From Castellaniella sp049671645 (lineage in GTDB: Bacteria; Pseudomonadota; Gammaproteobacteria; Burkholderiales; Burkholderiaceae_B), in NCBI RefSeq assembly GCF_049671645.1, contig NZ_JBATVG010000023.1, positions 124,001 to 188,000 of the forward strand: a stretch of 64,000 bases of DNA, given 5' to 3'. The position numbers and the translations under genes are program-made. Of the stretch, positions 7,890 to 16,238 are shown piece after piece (the first letter of the stretch is position 1; the number at the start of each line of letters is the position of its first letter). Under the pieces are notes generated by a model. The model was given only the letters and a program-made list of their open reading frames with translations. It was not told the DNA's origin and did not search any database.

Positions 7890-8619
7890 AGCGGATCGTA
7901 TGCCACTGCATGCGCAGGGCATCGACCGACAGCAGGCGCCCCACCAGGGGCTCACCCATGCCGGTGATCAGCTTGATGGCCTCGGCGGCCTGCACGCTGC
8001 CCACCATGCCCACCAACGGCCCCAGCACCCCTGTAGTGGCGCACCGCAATTCCTCGATGTCGTCGGCTTCGGGAAACAGGCAGTGGTAGCAGGGGGACGC
8101 GTCGTCGCGTAGATCGTAAACGCTGATCTGGCCGGAAAATTTGATGGCGGCCCCCGACACCAGCGGCACCCGGTTGGCCACGCATGCCCGATTGATGGCA
8201 TGCCGGGTGGCGAAATTGTCGCTGCAATCCAGCACCAGATCGACCTGGGCCGTCAGCTCGCGCAAGCGCGCCTCGTCCAGCCGCTCGACCAGCGCCCGGA
8301 CCTGGATGTCGGGATTGATGGCCAGCAGGGCATCGCGCCCCGATTCGGCCTTGGGCCGCCCCAGACCCGCCATCGTATGCAGGATCTGGCGCTGCAGATT
8401 ACTGAGTTCGACGGCATCGTCATCGACCAGCAGCAACTGCCCGACCCCCGCGGCGGCCAGATACAAGGCGGCGGGCGACCCCAGACCGCCTGCCCCCAGG
8501 ATCAGCACCCGGGCGGCCAGCAGGCGTTCCTGGCCCTCGATGCCCAGCTCATCCAGGAGGATGTGCCGGGCGTAGCGCATCAGTTGCGCGTCGCCCAGGG
8601 AGGCCGGATCGGAAATCAT
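7819..8619 (-). CDS. moeB: ThiF/MoeB/HesA-family adenylyltransferase
   Basis: This E1-like enzyme of 266 residues adenylates the C-terminal glycine of a small ubiquitin-fold sulfur carrier such as MoaD or ThiS. The nucleotide-binding loop is ILGAGGLGSPAALYLA and the catalytic region is LVLDCSDNFATRH. Zinc is bound by the CYHC and CPVC pairs. The protein has no rhodanese extension. It overlaps ctpA by ATGA and is last in the gpmA-envC-ctpA-moeB operon. No moa or thi gene is nearby, so MoeB and ThiF cannot be separated here. Its 3' end overlaps the opposite HAD gene by 71 bp. Confidence 0.85.
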   Translation of the reverse strand: MISDPASLGDAQLMRYARHILLDELGIEGQERLLAARVLILGAGGLGSPAALYLAAAGVGQLLLVDDDAVELSNLQRQILHTMAGLGRPKAESGRDALLAINPDIQVRALVERLDEARLRELTAQVDLVLDCSDNFATRHAINRACVANRVPLVSGAAIKFSGQISVYDLRDDASPCYHCLFPEADDIEELRCATTGVLGPLVGMVGSVQAAEAIKLITGMGEPLVGRLLSVDALRMQWHTIRFKRDPECPVCARRAPAAAGCSGD

Positions 8620-10127
8620 TGGACCTTGATCAGCCCTTCCGGGGTAATCCGATAGTGTTCCACCGCGCCCGAGCCGTCATTCAAGGTTTTTTTTTCCGCG
8701 GGCGCCGGCTTGGCGGCAGCGGGCGTCGCCGGTTTGGCGGCTGCGTCCTTGTCGGTGGCGGCGTGCGCCTGGCGCACCAGCACCGGGTCGGATTTCAGCA
8801 CCGCGCGCCCCTGCAGGGCGTTGAGCGCCTGCTGGAGCTGCCAGTCGTCGGCGCCGCCGAATTCGAACATCTTGATCTCACCCGGCACGAAGTCGCTTTC
8901 CTCTTCCTTGTCGGATTGAGGCGCGGCCTGATTGGCCAGGTGATGCTGCAGATCGACCTCGCGCTGGATGTGGAACAGATTGCCGGCGGCGCTGTCGTCG
9001 ACGACATGGTCAGGCGCGACCCCGGTATTCTGGATGGAGCGGCCGTTGGGCGTGTAGTAGCGGGCCGTGGTCAGTTTGATGCCGGTATCCTTGCTGAGCT
9101 GCAGCACCGACTGCACCGAGCCCTTGCCGAACGTGCGGTTGCCGATGATCTGGGCGCGTTTGTAATCCTGCAGGGCGCCCGCCACGATTTCCGAGGCCGA
9201 GGCCGAGCCGACGTTGACCAGCACGACCATGGGCACCGTGCGCGTCCAGGAAGGCAGCGTCGCCCCGGCCTCGACCCCGTGGTTGCCGTTCAGGGAACGC
9301 GCATAGAATTCCTCGTTGGACGAGGGAATGCGGCCCTTGGTGGAGACCACCAGCTTGCCGGGATCGATGAAGGCCGAGGTCACGCCGATGGCCCCATCCA
9401 GCAGGCCGCCCGGGTCGTTGCGCAAGTCCAGGATCAAGCCCTTGGGCGCCTGTTTCTTGGACAGATCCGCCAGCATCTTGACCAGATCGCTGGTCGTGCG
9501 GTCCTGGAACTGGCTGATGCGCACATAGGCGATGTCGTGCGCCAGCATCTTGCCCCGCACGCTGCGGGTCTTGATCATTTCCCGGACGATATGGAATTTC
9601 AGCGGCTTGGGGCTGCCCGCGCGCTCGATGGTCAGATCGATGGGGGTGCCGGGGTCGCCGCGCATCTTCTTGACGGCGTCGTTCAGGGACATGCCCTTGG
9701 TGGGTTCGCCATTGATCTGCGTGATCAAGTCGCCGGTCAGGATGCCGGCGCGCGCGGCCGGGGTGTCTTCGATGGGGGCGATGACCTTGGGCATGCCGTC
9801 CTGGGTGCCGATCTCGATGCCCAACCCGCCAAAACCGCCGCGGGTGATGTCCTGCATCTGCTTGTAGGCTTCTTCGTCCAGGTAGACGGAATGCGGATCC
9901 AGGTCGGCGAACAGGCCCTTGATGGCATCATCCATCAGCACCTGGTCGGACACGGGTTCGACATAGCTGGACTTGATGGCGCCGTAGACATTGGCGAACT
10001 GTTGCAAGCTTTTGAGCGGCAGCGGTTCGCCTTTCTGGGCGGCGGCAGTGATGCCCAGGCTGACCAGGATGCCCCCCAGAAAACCTGCCGCAATCCAACC
10101 CAATGATCGATTCTTTCGCATGCCCAT
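8616..10127 (-). CDS. ctpA: Carboxy-terminal processing protease (S41 family)
   Basis: This 503-residue periplasmic protease has an N-terminal signal anchor (SLGWIAAGFLGGILVSLGI) and a PDZ domain at about 85-170 (GGFGGLGIEIGT). The S41 catalytic domain has Ser in GSASASEIVAGAL and Lys in FGKGSVQ. A low-complexity Ala/Lys/Pro tail is at the C terminus. Ctp proteases trim peptidoglycan hydrolases and other envelope proteins, usually with a lipoprotein adaptor. Downstream of envC in one operon, a role in cell-wall remodelling is likely. The ATG at 10127 has AGGAA 6 bp upstream. Confidence 0.93.
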   Translation of the reverse strand: MGMRKNRSLGWIAAGFLGGILVSLGITAAAQKGEPLPLKSLQQFANVYGAIKSSYVEPVSDQVLMDDAIKGLFADLDPHSVYLDEEAYKQMQDITRGGFGGLGIEIGTQDGMPKVIAPIEDTPAARAGILTGDLITQINGEPTKGMSLNDAVKKMRGDPGTPIDLTIERAGSPKPLKFHIVREMIKTRSVRGKMLAHDIAYVRISQFQDRTTSDLVKMLADLSKKQAPKGLILDLRNDPGGLLDGAIGVTSAFIDPGKLVVSTKGRIPSSNEEFYARSLNGNHGVEAGATLPSWTRTVPMVVLVNVGSASASEIVAGALQDYKRAQIIGNRTFGKGSVQSVLQLSKDTGIKLTTARYYTPNGRSIQNTGVAPDHVVDDSAAGNLFHIQREVDLQHHLANQAAPQSDKEEESDFVPGEIKMFEFGGADDWQLQQALNALQGRAVLKSDPVLVRQAHAATDKDAAAKPATPAAAKPAPAEKKTLNDGSGAVEHYRITPEGLIKVQ

Positions 10128-10209
10128 GCACGTTTCCTAAACAAGTATCCTGCCGCCAGTTCGGCCCGCCACGCAATACGCCCGCGCCAAACTCAACATA
10201 GTACAGAAA

Positions 10210-11610
10210 TTAAGGCCGCAGCCATAGTTGGGGATTGATCGGGGCCCCCTGGTGGCGCAATTCGAAATACAGGCCCGATTCAACCTGCCCCCCCGTGGCG
10301 CCGACCCGGGCGATGACGTCTCCGGCCGCGACCACGTCGCCCACCTGTTTGAGCAAGGCCTGGTTGTAGCCATAGATGCTGAGATACTGCTGGCCATGGT
10401 CAATGATGAGCAGATTGCCGAAGCCGCTGAGCCAATGCGCGTACACGACCCGGCCCGGAGCCACGGCATGCACCGGGGTGCCGACGGCCGCGCGCAGCAC
10501 GATGCCGCGCCACACCCCGCCTTCCGGACGCTGCATGCCGAACCGCCCCTGGACCTCGCCCGATACGGGATAGGGCAGGTTTTTACGCAGGCCGGCAAAG
10601 CCTTTTTCAGGCACTGCCCGGACGTCATCCGAAGCGGCGCCGGAGGCCGCCGGCGGTGCGGGCCGGGCGGTGGACGGCGTCGCGGCCTGCTCTTCGGCGG
10701 ACAGGCCCTGCCCCTCCGACTCCTGGACATGGCGTTCGGCCTGCTCGCGCACCTGCTGCGCCTGGCGGGCCGCTTGCTCGCGCTGCGCCTTCAGGCGTTG
10801 CTGTTCGCGCCGCGCCTTTTCCGCCTGTTCCTTGGCGCGGCGTTCGGCCGCCGCCTTGAGCGCCGCCTGGCGGCGGGCTTCCGCCCGGGCGATTTCGACA
10901 TCCAGGGACTGGATCAGAGTCCCCAGCCGCGCATCGCGGGTCTGCAGGCTCTTGGCCTGCTGGTGTTCGTCCTTCAAACGGGATTGCACCTGGGCCAGGA
11001 CATCGCGACGCTGGGCCTGCTGGGTCTGCAAGGCCTGCTTCTGCGCCTGGGTGTCCGTCACCAGGGCATCCAGTTCCTTTTGGCTGGCGTCGGTCTGCCG
11101 CTGCAGTTCCGCCAACCGCGCCACAGTGTCCTGCAAGGCTTTCAGGTCCCGGGTCCGGGCCCGGGACACGTAAGCCAAATACGCCAGCTCGCGGCCGATG
11201 TCCTGGGGATCCCGGCCTGACAGCAGGGCCGTCCAGGGCGACAGGCCGCTGGCATACTGCGCCCGCAATTGGTCGGCCAAGGCCTGGCGCTGGCGGTCGA
11301 GTTCGGCGGTCTGCTGCCGATGGGCGTCCTGCAGGCGTCGCAAGGTCTCGGTCAGCGTTTGATGGCGCCGATCCAGGTCGGCCAGCGCGCGGCTGATGTC
11401 GGAAATCGCCTGTTCGGAATCCTTCAGCGCAACGGTGGCATCCTGGCGGGCGGACTCGGTCGCGCCGATGCGCTTTTGCAAGGCGTCGATCTGCTCGCGC
11501 AGCGCCTGCCGGTCTTCGCGGGCCTGCGTCTGGCGCGTCTGCAAAGAAGATTGCGCCTGGGCGCACACCGTGACCAGACACAGCAACAGCCCCAGGCCGA
11601 CATGACGCAT
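10210..11610 (-). CDS. envC: EnvC-like murein hydrolase activator (coiled coil plus degenerate LytM)
   Basis: From the ATG at 11610 the protein has 466 residues: a signal peptide ending near AQAQS, a long Gln/Arg/Ala-rich coiled coil (about 25-315), and a C-terminal LytM/M23 domain. The metal ligands of active M23 enzymes are missing: WRGIVLRA replaces the H-x-G-x-D stretch and YLSIYGYN replaces the HxH motif. EnvC shows the same loss, since it activates the amidases AmiA and AmiB at the septum instead of cutting peptidoglycan itself. The gene starts 1 bp after the gpmA stop. The gpmA-envC pair, opposite yibN-grxC-secB, mirrors the E. coli locus. Confidence 0.9.
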   Translation of the reverse strand: MRHVGLGLLLCLVTVCAQAQSSLQTRQTQAREDRQALREQIDALQKRIGATESARQDATVALKDSEQAISDISRALADLDRRHQTLTETLRRLQDAHRQQTAELDRQRQALADQLRAQYASGLSPWTALLSGRDPQDIGRELAYLAYVSRARTRDLKALQDTVARLAELQRQTDASQKELDALVTDTQAQKQALQTQQAQRRDVLAQVQSRLKDEHQQAKSLQTRDARLGTLIQSLDVEIARAEARRQAALKAAAERRAKEQAEKARREQQRLKAQREQAARQAQQVREQAERHVQESEGQGLSAEEQAATPSTARPAPPAASGAASDDVRAVPEKGFAGLRKNLPYPVSGEVQGRFGMQRPEGGVWRGIVLRAAVGTPVHAVAPGRVVYAHWLSGFGNLLIIDHGQQYLSIYGYNQALLKQVGDVVAAGDVIARVGATGGQVESGLYFELRHQGAPINPQLWLRP

Positions 11611-11611
11611 A

Positions 11612-12364
11612 TCAGGCCTGGCTTGCCTTGCCCTGATTCGCCACCGCCTGCATGGCCGCGCGGATCTGGTCTTCGTCACCCAGGTAGTAATGGCGCAGCG
11701 GCCGCAGCTCGTCGTCCAGCTCGTAGACCAGCGGTTGGCCGGTCGGGATGTTCACACCCACGATATCGTCGTCGGAAATGCCGTCCAGGTGTTTGATCAA
11801 GGCCCGCAGACTGTTGCCGTGGGCCGACACCAGCACCCGCCGCCCCGACCGGATCGCCGGCGCGATGGAATCGTCCCAGAACGGCACCACCCGATCGACG
11901 GTATCGCGCAGGCATTCGGTGGCGGGCAGTTGATCCGCCGGCACGCGGCGATACCGGGCGTCGAACCTCGGATGGCGGGGGTCGTCCTCGGCCAGGGGTT
12001 CAGGCGCGATGGCATAGGCGCGGCGCCACTGCAGCACCTGGGCTTCGCCGTATTTGGCGGCGGTCTCGGCCTTGTTCAGCCCCTGCAGGGCGCCGTAGTG
12101 GCGTTCGTTCAGGCGCCAGTTCAGCCCGATCGGCGTGTGCATGGCATCCATCGCATCCAGGGCGATCCACAGCGTGCGGATGGCGCGCTTGAGCACCGAA
12201 GCGAAAGCCAGGTCGAATTCGTACCCCTGGGCGCGCAGCAGTTCGCCCGCCTGCCGCGCCTGGGCCCGGCCGGTATCGGTCAGGTCCACATCGGTCCAGC
12301 CGGTAAAGCGGTTTTCGAGATTCCATTGGCTCTCGCCATGGCGCATAAGGACCAGTTTGTGCAT
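11612..12364 (-). CDS. gpmA: 2,3-bisphosphoglycerate-dependent phosphoglycerate mutase
   Basis: The 250-residue protein begins with the histidine-phosphatase motif LVLMRHGESQWNLENRFTG, in which the His is phosphorylated. It keeps the E in NERHYGALQGLNK and the second catalytic His in VSAHGNSLRAL. It interconverts 3- and 2-phosphoglycerate in glycolysis and gluconeogenesis. It is the first gene of the minus-strand set with envC, ctpA and moeB, and diverges from the rhodanese-like gene. E. coli has the unrelated GpmM at this same place, so the position is conserved although the enzyme type differs. Confidence 0.96.
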   Translation of the reverse strand: MHKLVLMRHGESQWNLENRFTGWTDVDLTDTGRAQARQAGELLRAQGYEFDLAFASVLKRAIRTLWIALDAMDAMHTPIGLNWRLNERHYGALQGLNKAETAAKYGEAQVLQWRRAYAIAPEPLAEDDPRHPRFDARYRRVPADQLPATECLRDTVDRVVPFWDDSIAPAIRSGRRVLVSAHGNSLRALIKHLDGISDDDIVGVNIPTGQPLVYELDDELRPLRHYYLGDEDQIRAAMQAVANQGKASQA

Positions 12365-12403
12365 GATCGGTTAACCTGCGAAGTTCAAAACTGCCGACCA
12401 TTT

Positions 12404-12409
12404 TATAAT
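12404..12409 (+). promoter_or_regulatory. Candidate -10 box of the yibN-grxC-secB operon
   Basis: A perfect TATAAT lies at 12404-12409, 44 bp before the GTG at 12453. A -35 is not obvious; GAAGTT at 12380-12385 would give an 18-bp spacer. The 88-bp gap is shared with the divergent gpmA. Confidence 0.45.
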
Positions 12410-12452
12410 CCCCGGCATACAATTTCCCTTGACCGTTGTTACAGGAACTTCT

Positions 12453-12863
12453 GTGGACTTTTTACTCAGCCAGAATAACCTCTGGATCCTGCTCATCGCC
12501 CTGGCCTCCGGCGCCATGCTGCTGTGGCCCGGCCTGGCCAAAGGGCGCTCGAACGCACGCATCGCCCTGGCCGACGCCATCGAACAGATCAACCGCGAAC
12601 AAGGCGTGTTCGTGGACATCCGCCCGGCCGAACAATTCAAGGCCGGCCACATCCCCCAGGCGCGCAACATCGCCCTGGACACGCTGGACGCCCACCTGGG
12701 CACCCTGTCCCAGGACAAACCCGTGGTCATCGTCGATGCCCAGGGGCGCGAGGGCGCCCGCGCCGTGGCGCAACTGCGCAAGCACGGCTTTGCCCGGGCA
12801 TTCTGCCTGGACGGCGGCCTGAACGCCTGGACCGAAGGCGGCATGCCGCTGAAAAAATCCTGA
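12453..12863 (+). CDS. yibN: Membrane-anchored rhodanese-like protein, YibN type, catalytic Cys absent
   Basis: I chose the GTG at 12453 because AGGAA sits 5 bp upstream; an in-frame TTG at 12429 has no ribosome site. The 136-residue protein has one N-terminal membrane segment (LWILLIALASGAMLLW) and a rhodanese domain on the cytoplasmic side (VFVDIRPAEQFKAGHIPQA). In active rhodaneses the loop reads VVVVC-x-x-G; here it reads VVIVDAQGREG, with Asp where the Cys should be, so sulfur transfer is unlikely. The gene leads yibN-grxC-secB-gpsA, the same order as in E. coli, which suggests a conserved role linked to the membrane or protein export. Confidence 0.85.
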   Translation: MDFLLSQNNLWILLIALASGAMLLWPGLAKGRSNARIALADAIEQINREQGVFVDIRPAEQFKAGHIPQARNIALDTLDAHLGTLSQDKPVVIVDAQGREGARAVAQLRKHGFARAFCLDGGLNAWTEGGMPLKKS

Positions 12864-12876
12864 TCGAGTCGTCCAG

Positions 12877-13134
12877 ATGGCCCAAATCACCATGTACTGC
12901 ACCACCGTGTGCCCCTACTGCACGCGCGCCGAGATGCTGCTGAAGCAACGCGGCGTCCAGGACATCCGCAAAATCTACGTGGACCGCGACCCGGACCAGC
13001 GCGTCATCATGATGGAACGCACCGGACGGCGCACGGTTCCGCAGATCTACATCGACGAGCGCCATATCGGCGGCTTCGACGACCTTTCCGCCCTGGACCG
13101 CGCCAACGGCCTGTTGCCGCTGCTGCAGGCCTGA
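12877..13134 (+). CDS. grxC: Glutaredoxin 3
   Basis: This is an 85-residue dithiol glutaredoxin with the active site TVCPYC at residues 10-15. The cis-Pro loop is RRTVPQIYID, and the glutathione-binding GGFDDL stretch is near the end. It reduces protein disulfides and glutathionylated proteins at the expense of glutathione. The length matches the family. It lies 13 bp after the rhodanese-like gene and 36 bp before secB. Confidence 0.95.
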   Translation: MAQITMYCTTVCPYCTRAEMLLKQRGVQDIRKIYVDRDPDQRVIMMERTGRRTVPQIYIDERHIGGFDDLSALDRANGLLPLLQA

Positions 13135-13170
13135 TCCCGCCCCCTCACCCCCTCTTGCACGGAAATCTCC

Positions 13171-13677
13171 ATGTCTGAAGAAAACCAAACCGAAAATGGC
13201 CAGGCCCCCAGCTTTGGGCTGCAACGCACCTATGTGAAGGACCTGTCTCTGGAAATGCCCAATGCGCCGGCCATTTTCCTGGAACAGGAAAGCCCGACCG
13301 TGGAAGTCTCGATCCAGGTCGGCGGCCAGCAACTGGCCGAATCCGTCTTCGAATCCGTGGTCACCGCCACCGTCACCACACGCATCGGCGACAAGGTCCT
13401 GTACCTGATCGAACTCAGCCAGGCCGGTATCTTCGAAGCCGCCAACATCCCCGCCGACCAGCTCGACCCGCTGCTGGGCATCGTCTGCCCGACCATGCTC
13501 TACCCCTACCTGCGAGCCAACGTGGCCGACGCCATCACACGCACCTCGCTGCCGCCGCTGCATCTCAGCGAGATGAATTTCCAGGCGCTATACGAGCAAC
13601 GGATTGCTCAGCAGGCCGGCGAACAGTCCCAGGGCGAAGACTCCGGCCTGATCCTCCCACCGGGCGCCCGCAACTGA
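13171..13677 (+). CDS. secB: Protein-export chaperone SecB
   Basis: SecB, 168 residues, is a cytoplasmic tetramer that keeps preproteins unfolded and hands them to SecA. The segment FGLQRTYVKDLSLEMPNAP is the family hallmark, and the peptide-groove and dimer segments follow (CPTMLYPYLRANVADAITR). The C-terminal region has LSEMNFQALYEQR and a short acidic tail, though without a Cys. It sits between grxC and gpsA as in many proteobacteria. An inverted repeat downstream (13689-13728) may limit read-through to gpsA. Confidence 0.96.
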   Translation: MSEENQTENGQAPSFGLQRTYVKDLSLEMPNAPAIFLEQESPTVEVSIQVGGQQLAESVFESVVTATVTTRIGDKVLYLIELSQAGIFEAANIPADQLDPLLGIVCPTMLYPYLRANVADAITRTSLPPLHLSEMNFQALYEQRIAQQAGEQSQGEDSGLILPPGARN

Positions 13678-13688
13678 TAAGCTGACGA

Positions 13689-13728
13689 GGTCCGTCCGGC
13701 CGGCCGCTCAACGCCCATCGGACGGACC
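13689..13728 (+). terminator. Hairpin between secB and gpsA
   Basis: Perfect 10-bp arms GGTCCGTCCG (13689-13698) and CGGACGGACC (13719-13728) are separated by a 20-bp loop that contains the GC palindrome GCCGGCC. No T run follows, so it may act as a partial or Rho-linked terminator or as an mRNA stabiliser rather than a full intrinsic terminator. Confidence 0.5.
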
Positions 13729-13759
13729 GCACACCACAGCCACCATCAGGACTCACCCT

Positions 13760-14794
13760 ATGTCATCCGTTCGGCTCACGGTGCTGGGCGCAGGCAGCTG
13801 GGGCACGGCGCTGGCCGCCCTGGCCAGCCAGCGCAGCGACACCCTGCTCTGGGCCCGCAATGCCGACACGATCCGCACCATCCGGCAGACCCGGCGCAAT
13901 CCGCGCTATCTGCCTGGCATCGATCTGCCGCCATCGCTGATGGCCACCGACGACTGGGCGGCGGCCCTGGCGCATGTGCGGCAAGGCCCGGACGACGCCA
14001 TCCGGCTGATCGTGCTGGGGGTCCCCATGGCAGGCCTGGACGACATGTGCCGGCAACTGGCCCGGGACCTCCACGCCGAACCTCGGACGCCCATCCATCT
14101 GCTCTGGACGTGCAAGGGCATCAGCCCGGATACCCAGCAATGGCCGCATCAGATCGTCAGCAGCATCCTGCCCCATGACGACTGGCTGCAGACCGGGGTG
14201 CTTTCCGGCCCCTCATTTGCCCGGGAAGTCGCCCAGGGCCTGCCCGTCGCCCTGACGGTCGCCAGTCCCCATGCGCAAACCGGGCAGGCGGCGCAGACAG
14301 CCTTTCACGGCACCCAGGCCCGCATCTACACCACCCGGGACATCATCGGCGTAGAGGTCGGCGGCGCCTTGAAAAATGTCATGGCCATTGCCTGCGGCAT
14401 CAGCGACGGCCTGCGCCTGGGCACCAATGCGAGAGCCGCCCTGATCACTCGCGGCCTGGCGGAAATGCAGCGCTTGGGCGTCGCCCTGGGCGGGCGGGCG
14501 GAAACCTTCACCGGCCTGACGGGCCTGGGCGATCTGGTGTTGACCGCCACGGGCGATCTGTCGCGCAATCGCCAGGTCGGAGTGGCGATCGGCCAGGGCC
14601 AGCCGCTGGCCGCCATCCTGGCCGGCGGCATGACAGCCGAAGGCGTGCGCTGCGCGCGCGCGGCGCTGGCCCTGGGGCAGCGCCACGAAATCGAACTGCC
14701 CATCACAGAGGCCGTGTGCCAGGTGCTGTTCGAAGACCTGCCCCCCCATCAGGCCGTCGCAGCGCTGCTGGCGCGCGAAGCGCGGCCGGAATAG
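13760..14794 (+). CDS. gpsA: NAD(P)H-dependent glycerol-3-phosphate dehydrogenase
   Basis: This 344-residue enzyme reduces dihydroxyacetone phosphate to sn-glycerol 3-phosphate for phospholipid synthesis. The Rossmann loop VLGAGSWGTALA is at the N terminus, then SGPSFAREVAQGLPVALT, and the catalytic Lys lies in VEVGGALKNVMAIA. TGLTGLGDLVLT closes the active site. It ends the yibN-grxC-secB-gpsA group, with 82 bp between secB and gpsA. Confidence 0.96.
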   Translation: MSSVRLTVLGAGSWGTALAALASQRSDTLLWARNADTIRTIRQTRRNPRYLPGIDLPPSLMATDDWAAALAHVRQGPDDAIRLIVLGVPMAGLDDMCRQLARDLHAEPRTPIHLLWTCKGISPDTQQWPHQIVSSILPHDDWLQTGVLSGPSFAREVAQGLPVALTVASPHAQTGQAAQTAFHGTQARIYTTRDIIGVEVGGALKNVMAIACGISDGLRLGTNARAALITRGLAEMQRLGVALGGRAETFTGLTGLGDLVLTATGDLSRNRQVGVAIGQGQPLAAILAGGMTAEGVRCARAALALGQRHEIELPITEAVCQVLFEDLPPHQAVAALLAREARPE

Positions 14795-14816
14795 GCATCC
14801 ACCGCAGGAACCGGGG

Positions 14817-14835
14817 CCGCGCGCCTCACGCGCGG
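14817..14835. terminator. GC-rich hairpin between convergent gpsA and trmL
   Basis: CCGCGCG and CGCGCGG form a 7-bp stem around a CCTCA loop in the 62-bp gap between two converging genes. The structure is symmetric and could serve both directions, although there is no T run. Confidence 0.4.
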
Positions 14836-14856
14836 CGGCCGACGTCCCATCGCCCT

Positions 14857-15327
14857 TCAAACGCCGCCGGCATACCCCGCCTGACGCCAGGCCTCGAACA
14901 CCGTCACCGCTACCGCATTGGACAGATTCAGGCTGCGCTGCTGCGGCCGCATGGGCAGGCGGATGCGTTGAGCGGCGGGGAAGAGCCGCAGCTGTTCATC
15001 CGACAGGCCGGCGGTTTCCCGGCCGAAGACGAATACATCGCCAGGCTGCAGGGGGCGTTCCCCGATCAGGACCGAACCGCGCGTCGTCAGCGCGAAGCGG
15101 CGGGCAGGATCGCCCCCGATGGATTCGAACGCCTGAACCAGGCCGTCATGCACCCGCATGTCGGCCCATTCGTGATAATCCAGGCCCGCCCGGCGCATAC
15201 GGGCGTCATCCAGCGGAAATCCCAGCGGCCGCACCAAGTGCAGGCAGACGCCGGTATTGGCGCTCAGCCGGATGATGTTGCCGGTGTTGGGCGGAATTTC
15301 GGGTTCGACCAGGACGATGTGAAACAT
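14857..15327 (-). CDS. trmL: tRNA (cytidine(34)-2'-O)-methyltransferase
   Basis: This SPOUT-class enzyme of 156 residues starts at the ATG at 15327, where the conserved MFHIVLVEPEIPPNTGNIIR begins; the longer frame to 15390 adds unconserved residues. The knot motifs VFGRETAGLS and QRSLNLSNAVAV are present. It methylates the wobble nucleotide ribose of tRNA-Leu isoacceptors. It diverges from nothing immediate: comF lies 52 bp upstream on the same strand, so the two may be co-transcribed. Confidence 0.94.
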   Translation of the reverse strand: MFHIVLVEPEIPPNTGNIIRLSANTGVCLHLVRPLGFPLDDARMRRAGLDYHEWADMRVHDGLVQAFESIGGDPARRFALTTRGSVLIGERPLQPGDVFVFGRETAGLSDEQLRLFPAAQRIRLPMRPQQRSLNLSNAVAVTVFEAWRQAGYAGGV

Positions 15328-15379
15328 GGATGACGGACGGGACAGAAAGCAACGGACAGGCCCCGATTGTAAAGCGCCG

Positions 15380-16162
15380 TCACGGCCCAAGCCCTCCGAG
15401 ACGATGCACGGCGCGGGCCAGCACCCAGCCTTCCACCCGCGCCGCCCCGGCGGCCTTCAGCGCCACGGCCACCGCATGCATCGTCGCGCCGGTCGTCAGC
15501 ACGTCGTCGACGACGGCGATCCGCGCCCCCGCCAGATCCATCGCCGGACGGCTCCATCCCTTGAACAGGCCAGGGCCTTGTCGCGTCTCGGGACGGTCGC
15601 AGGCATACAGGCCCATCTGGGCCTGCAGCCGGTCCGCACGCCCCAGCGCCGCTTGTTTGCGGCCATCCCGCAGACGGCGCACCGCCGTCAAACGATAGGG
15701 CAACCCCAGGCGGGGCGCCAGCAGGCGCGCGATCTCGGCGGGAGGACTGAAGCCGCGCCGGCCCAGGGCCTGGCGCCTGGCCGGCACGGGAACAACCCAA
15801 TGCGGCAGATCCGCGCGGATCGACCCTGCGCGGCGCACTGCGCCGGCCAATACGTCGGCCAGCACATCCGCCAGCGACAGGCGGCAATCGATCTTGTAGG
15901 CCTGGATCAAATCGCGGCCCAGGCCTTGGTAGCCGAATGCGGCGACGATCCGGTCGTATGCCGGAGCGACGGGCGGGCAATCCGGGCAGAAGCCCGCCGC
16001 CAAGGGGTGTGCGCAGACCGGGCAGCATGGCCTGTCCGGATCCATCGTCAGTTCTCCGGAGCACGCCCGGCACAGGCCTTGCCCTGCCATCCGCCGGCCG
16101 CACCCCGGGCATTCCGCCGGGACCCAGCGGCGCCAGTCGCGCCAGGGTGTCAGATGCCGCAT
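15380..16162 (-). CDS. comF: ComF family phosphoribosyltransferase-like protein
   Basis: From the ATG at 16162 the product has 260 residues. An N-terminal double zinc-ribbon has CPGCGRR, CRAC, CCPVC and CPDCPP Cys pairs. The type I phosphoribosyltransferase fold follows, with the PRPP motif IAVVDDVLTTGATMHA near the end. ComF proteins are needed for DNA uptake in competent bacteria, probably as partners of the ComFA or PriA helicase; the reaction is unknown. A frame extending to 16351 would overlap the divergent bioC-like gene and was rejected. Confidence 0.88.
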   Translation of the reverse strand: MRHLTPWRDWRRWVPAECPGCGRRMAGQGLCRACSGELTMDPDRPCCPVCAHPLAAGFCPDCPPVAPAYDRIVAAFGYQGLGRDLIQAYKIDCRLSLADVLADVLAGAVRRAGSIRADLPHWVVPVPARRQALGRRGFSPPAEIARLLAPRLGLPYRLTAVRRLRDGRKQAALGRADRLQAQMGLYACDRPETRQGPGLFKGWSRPAMDLAGARIAVVDDVLTTGATMHAVAVALKAAGAARVEGWVLARAVHRLGGLGP

Positions 16163-16238
16163 AATGTCACCTTCCTTTCCGCCAGTGCGCTCCATCACAC
16201 CACAGTGTCGGGCGCGGCGGCACCGGCCTTGATCCTTT

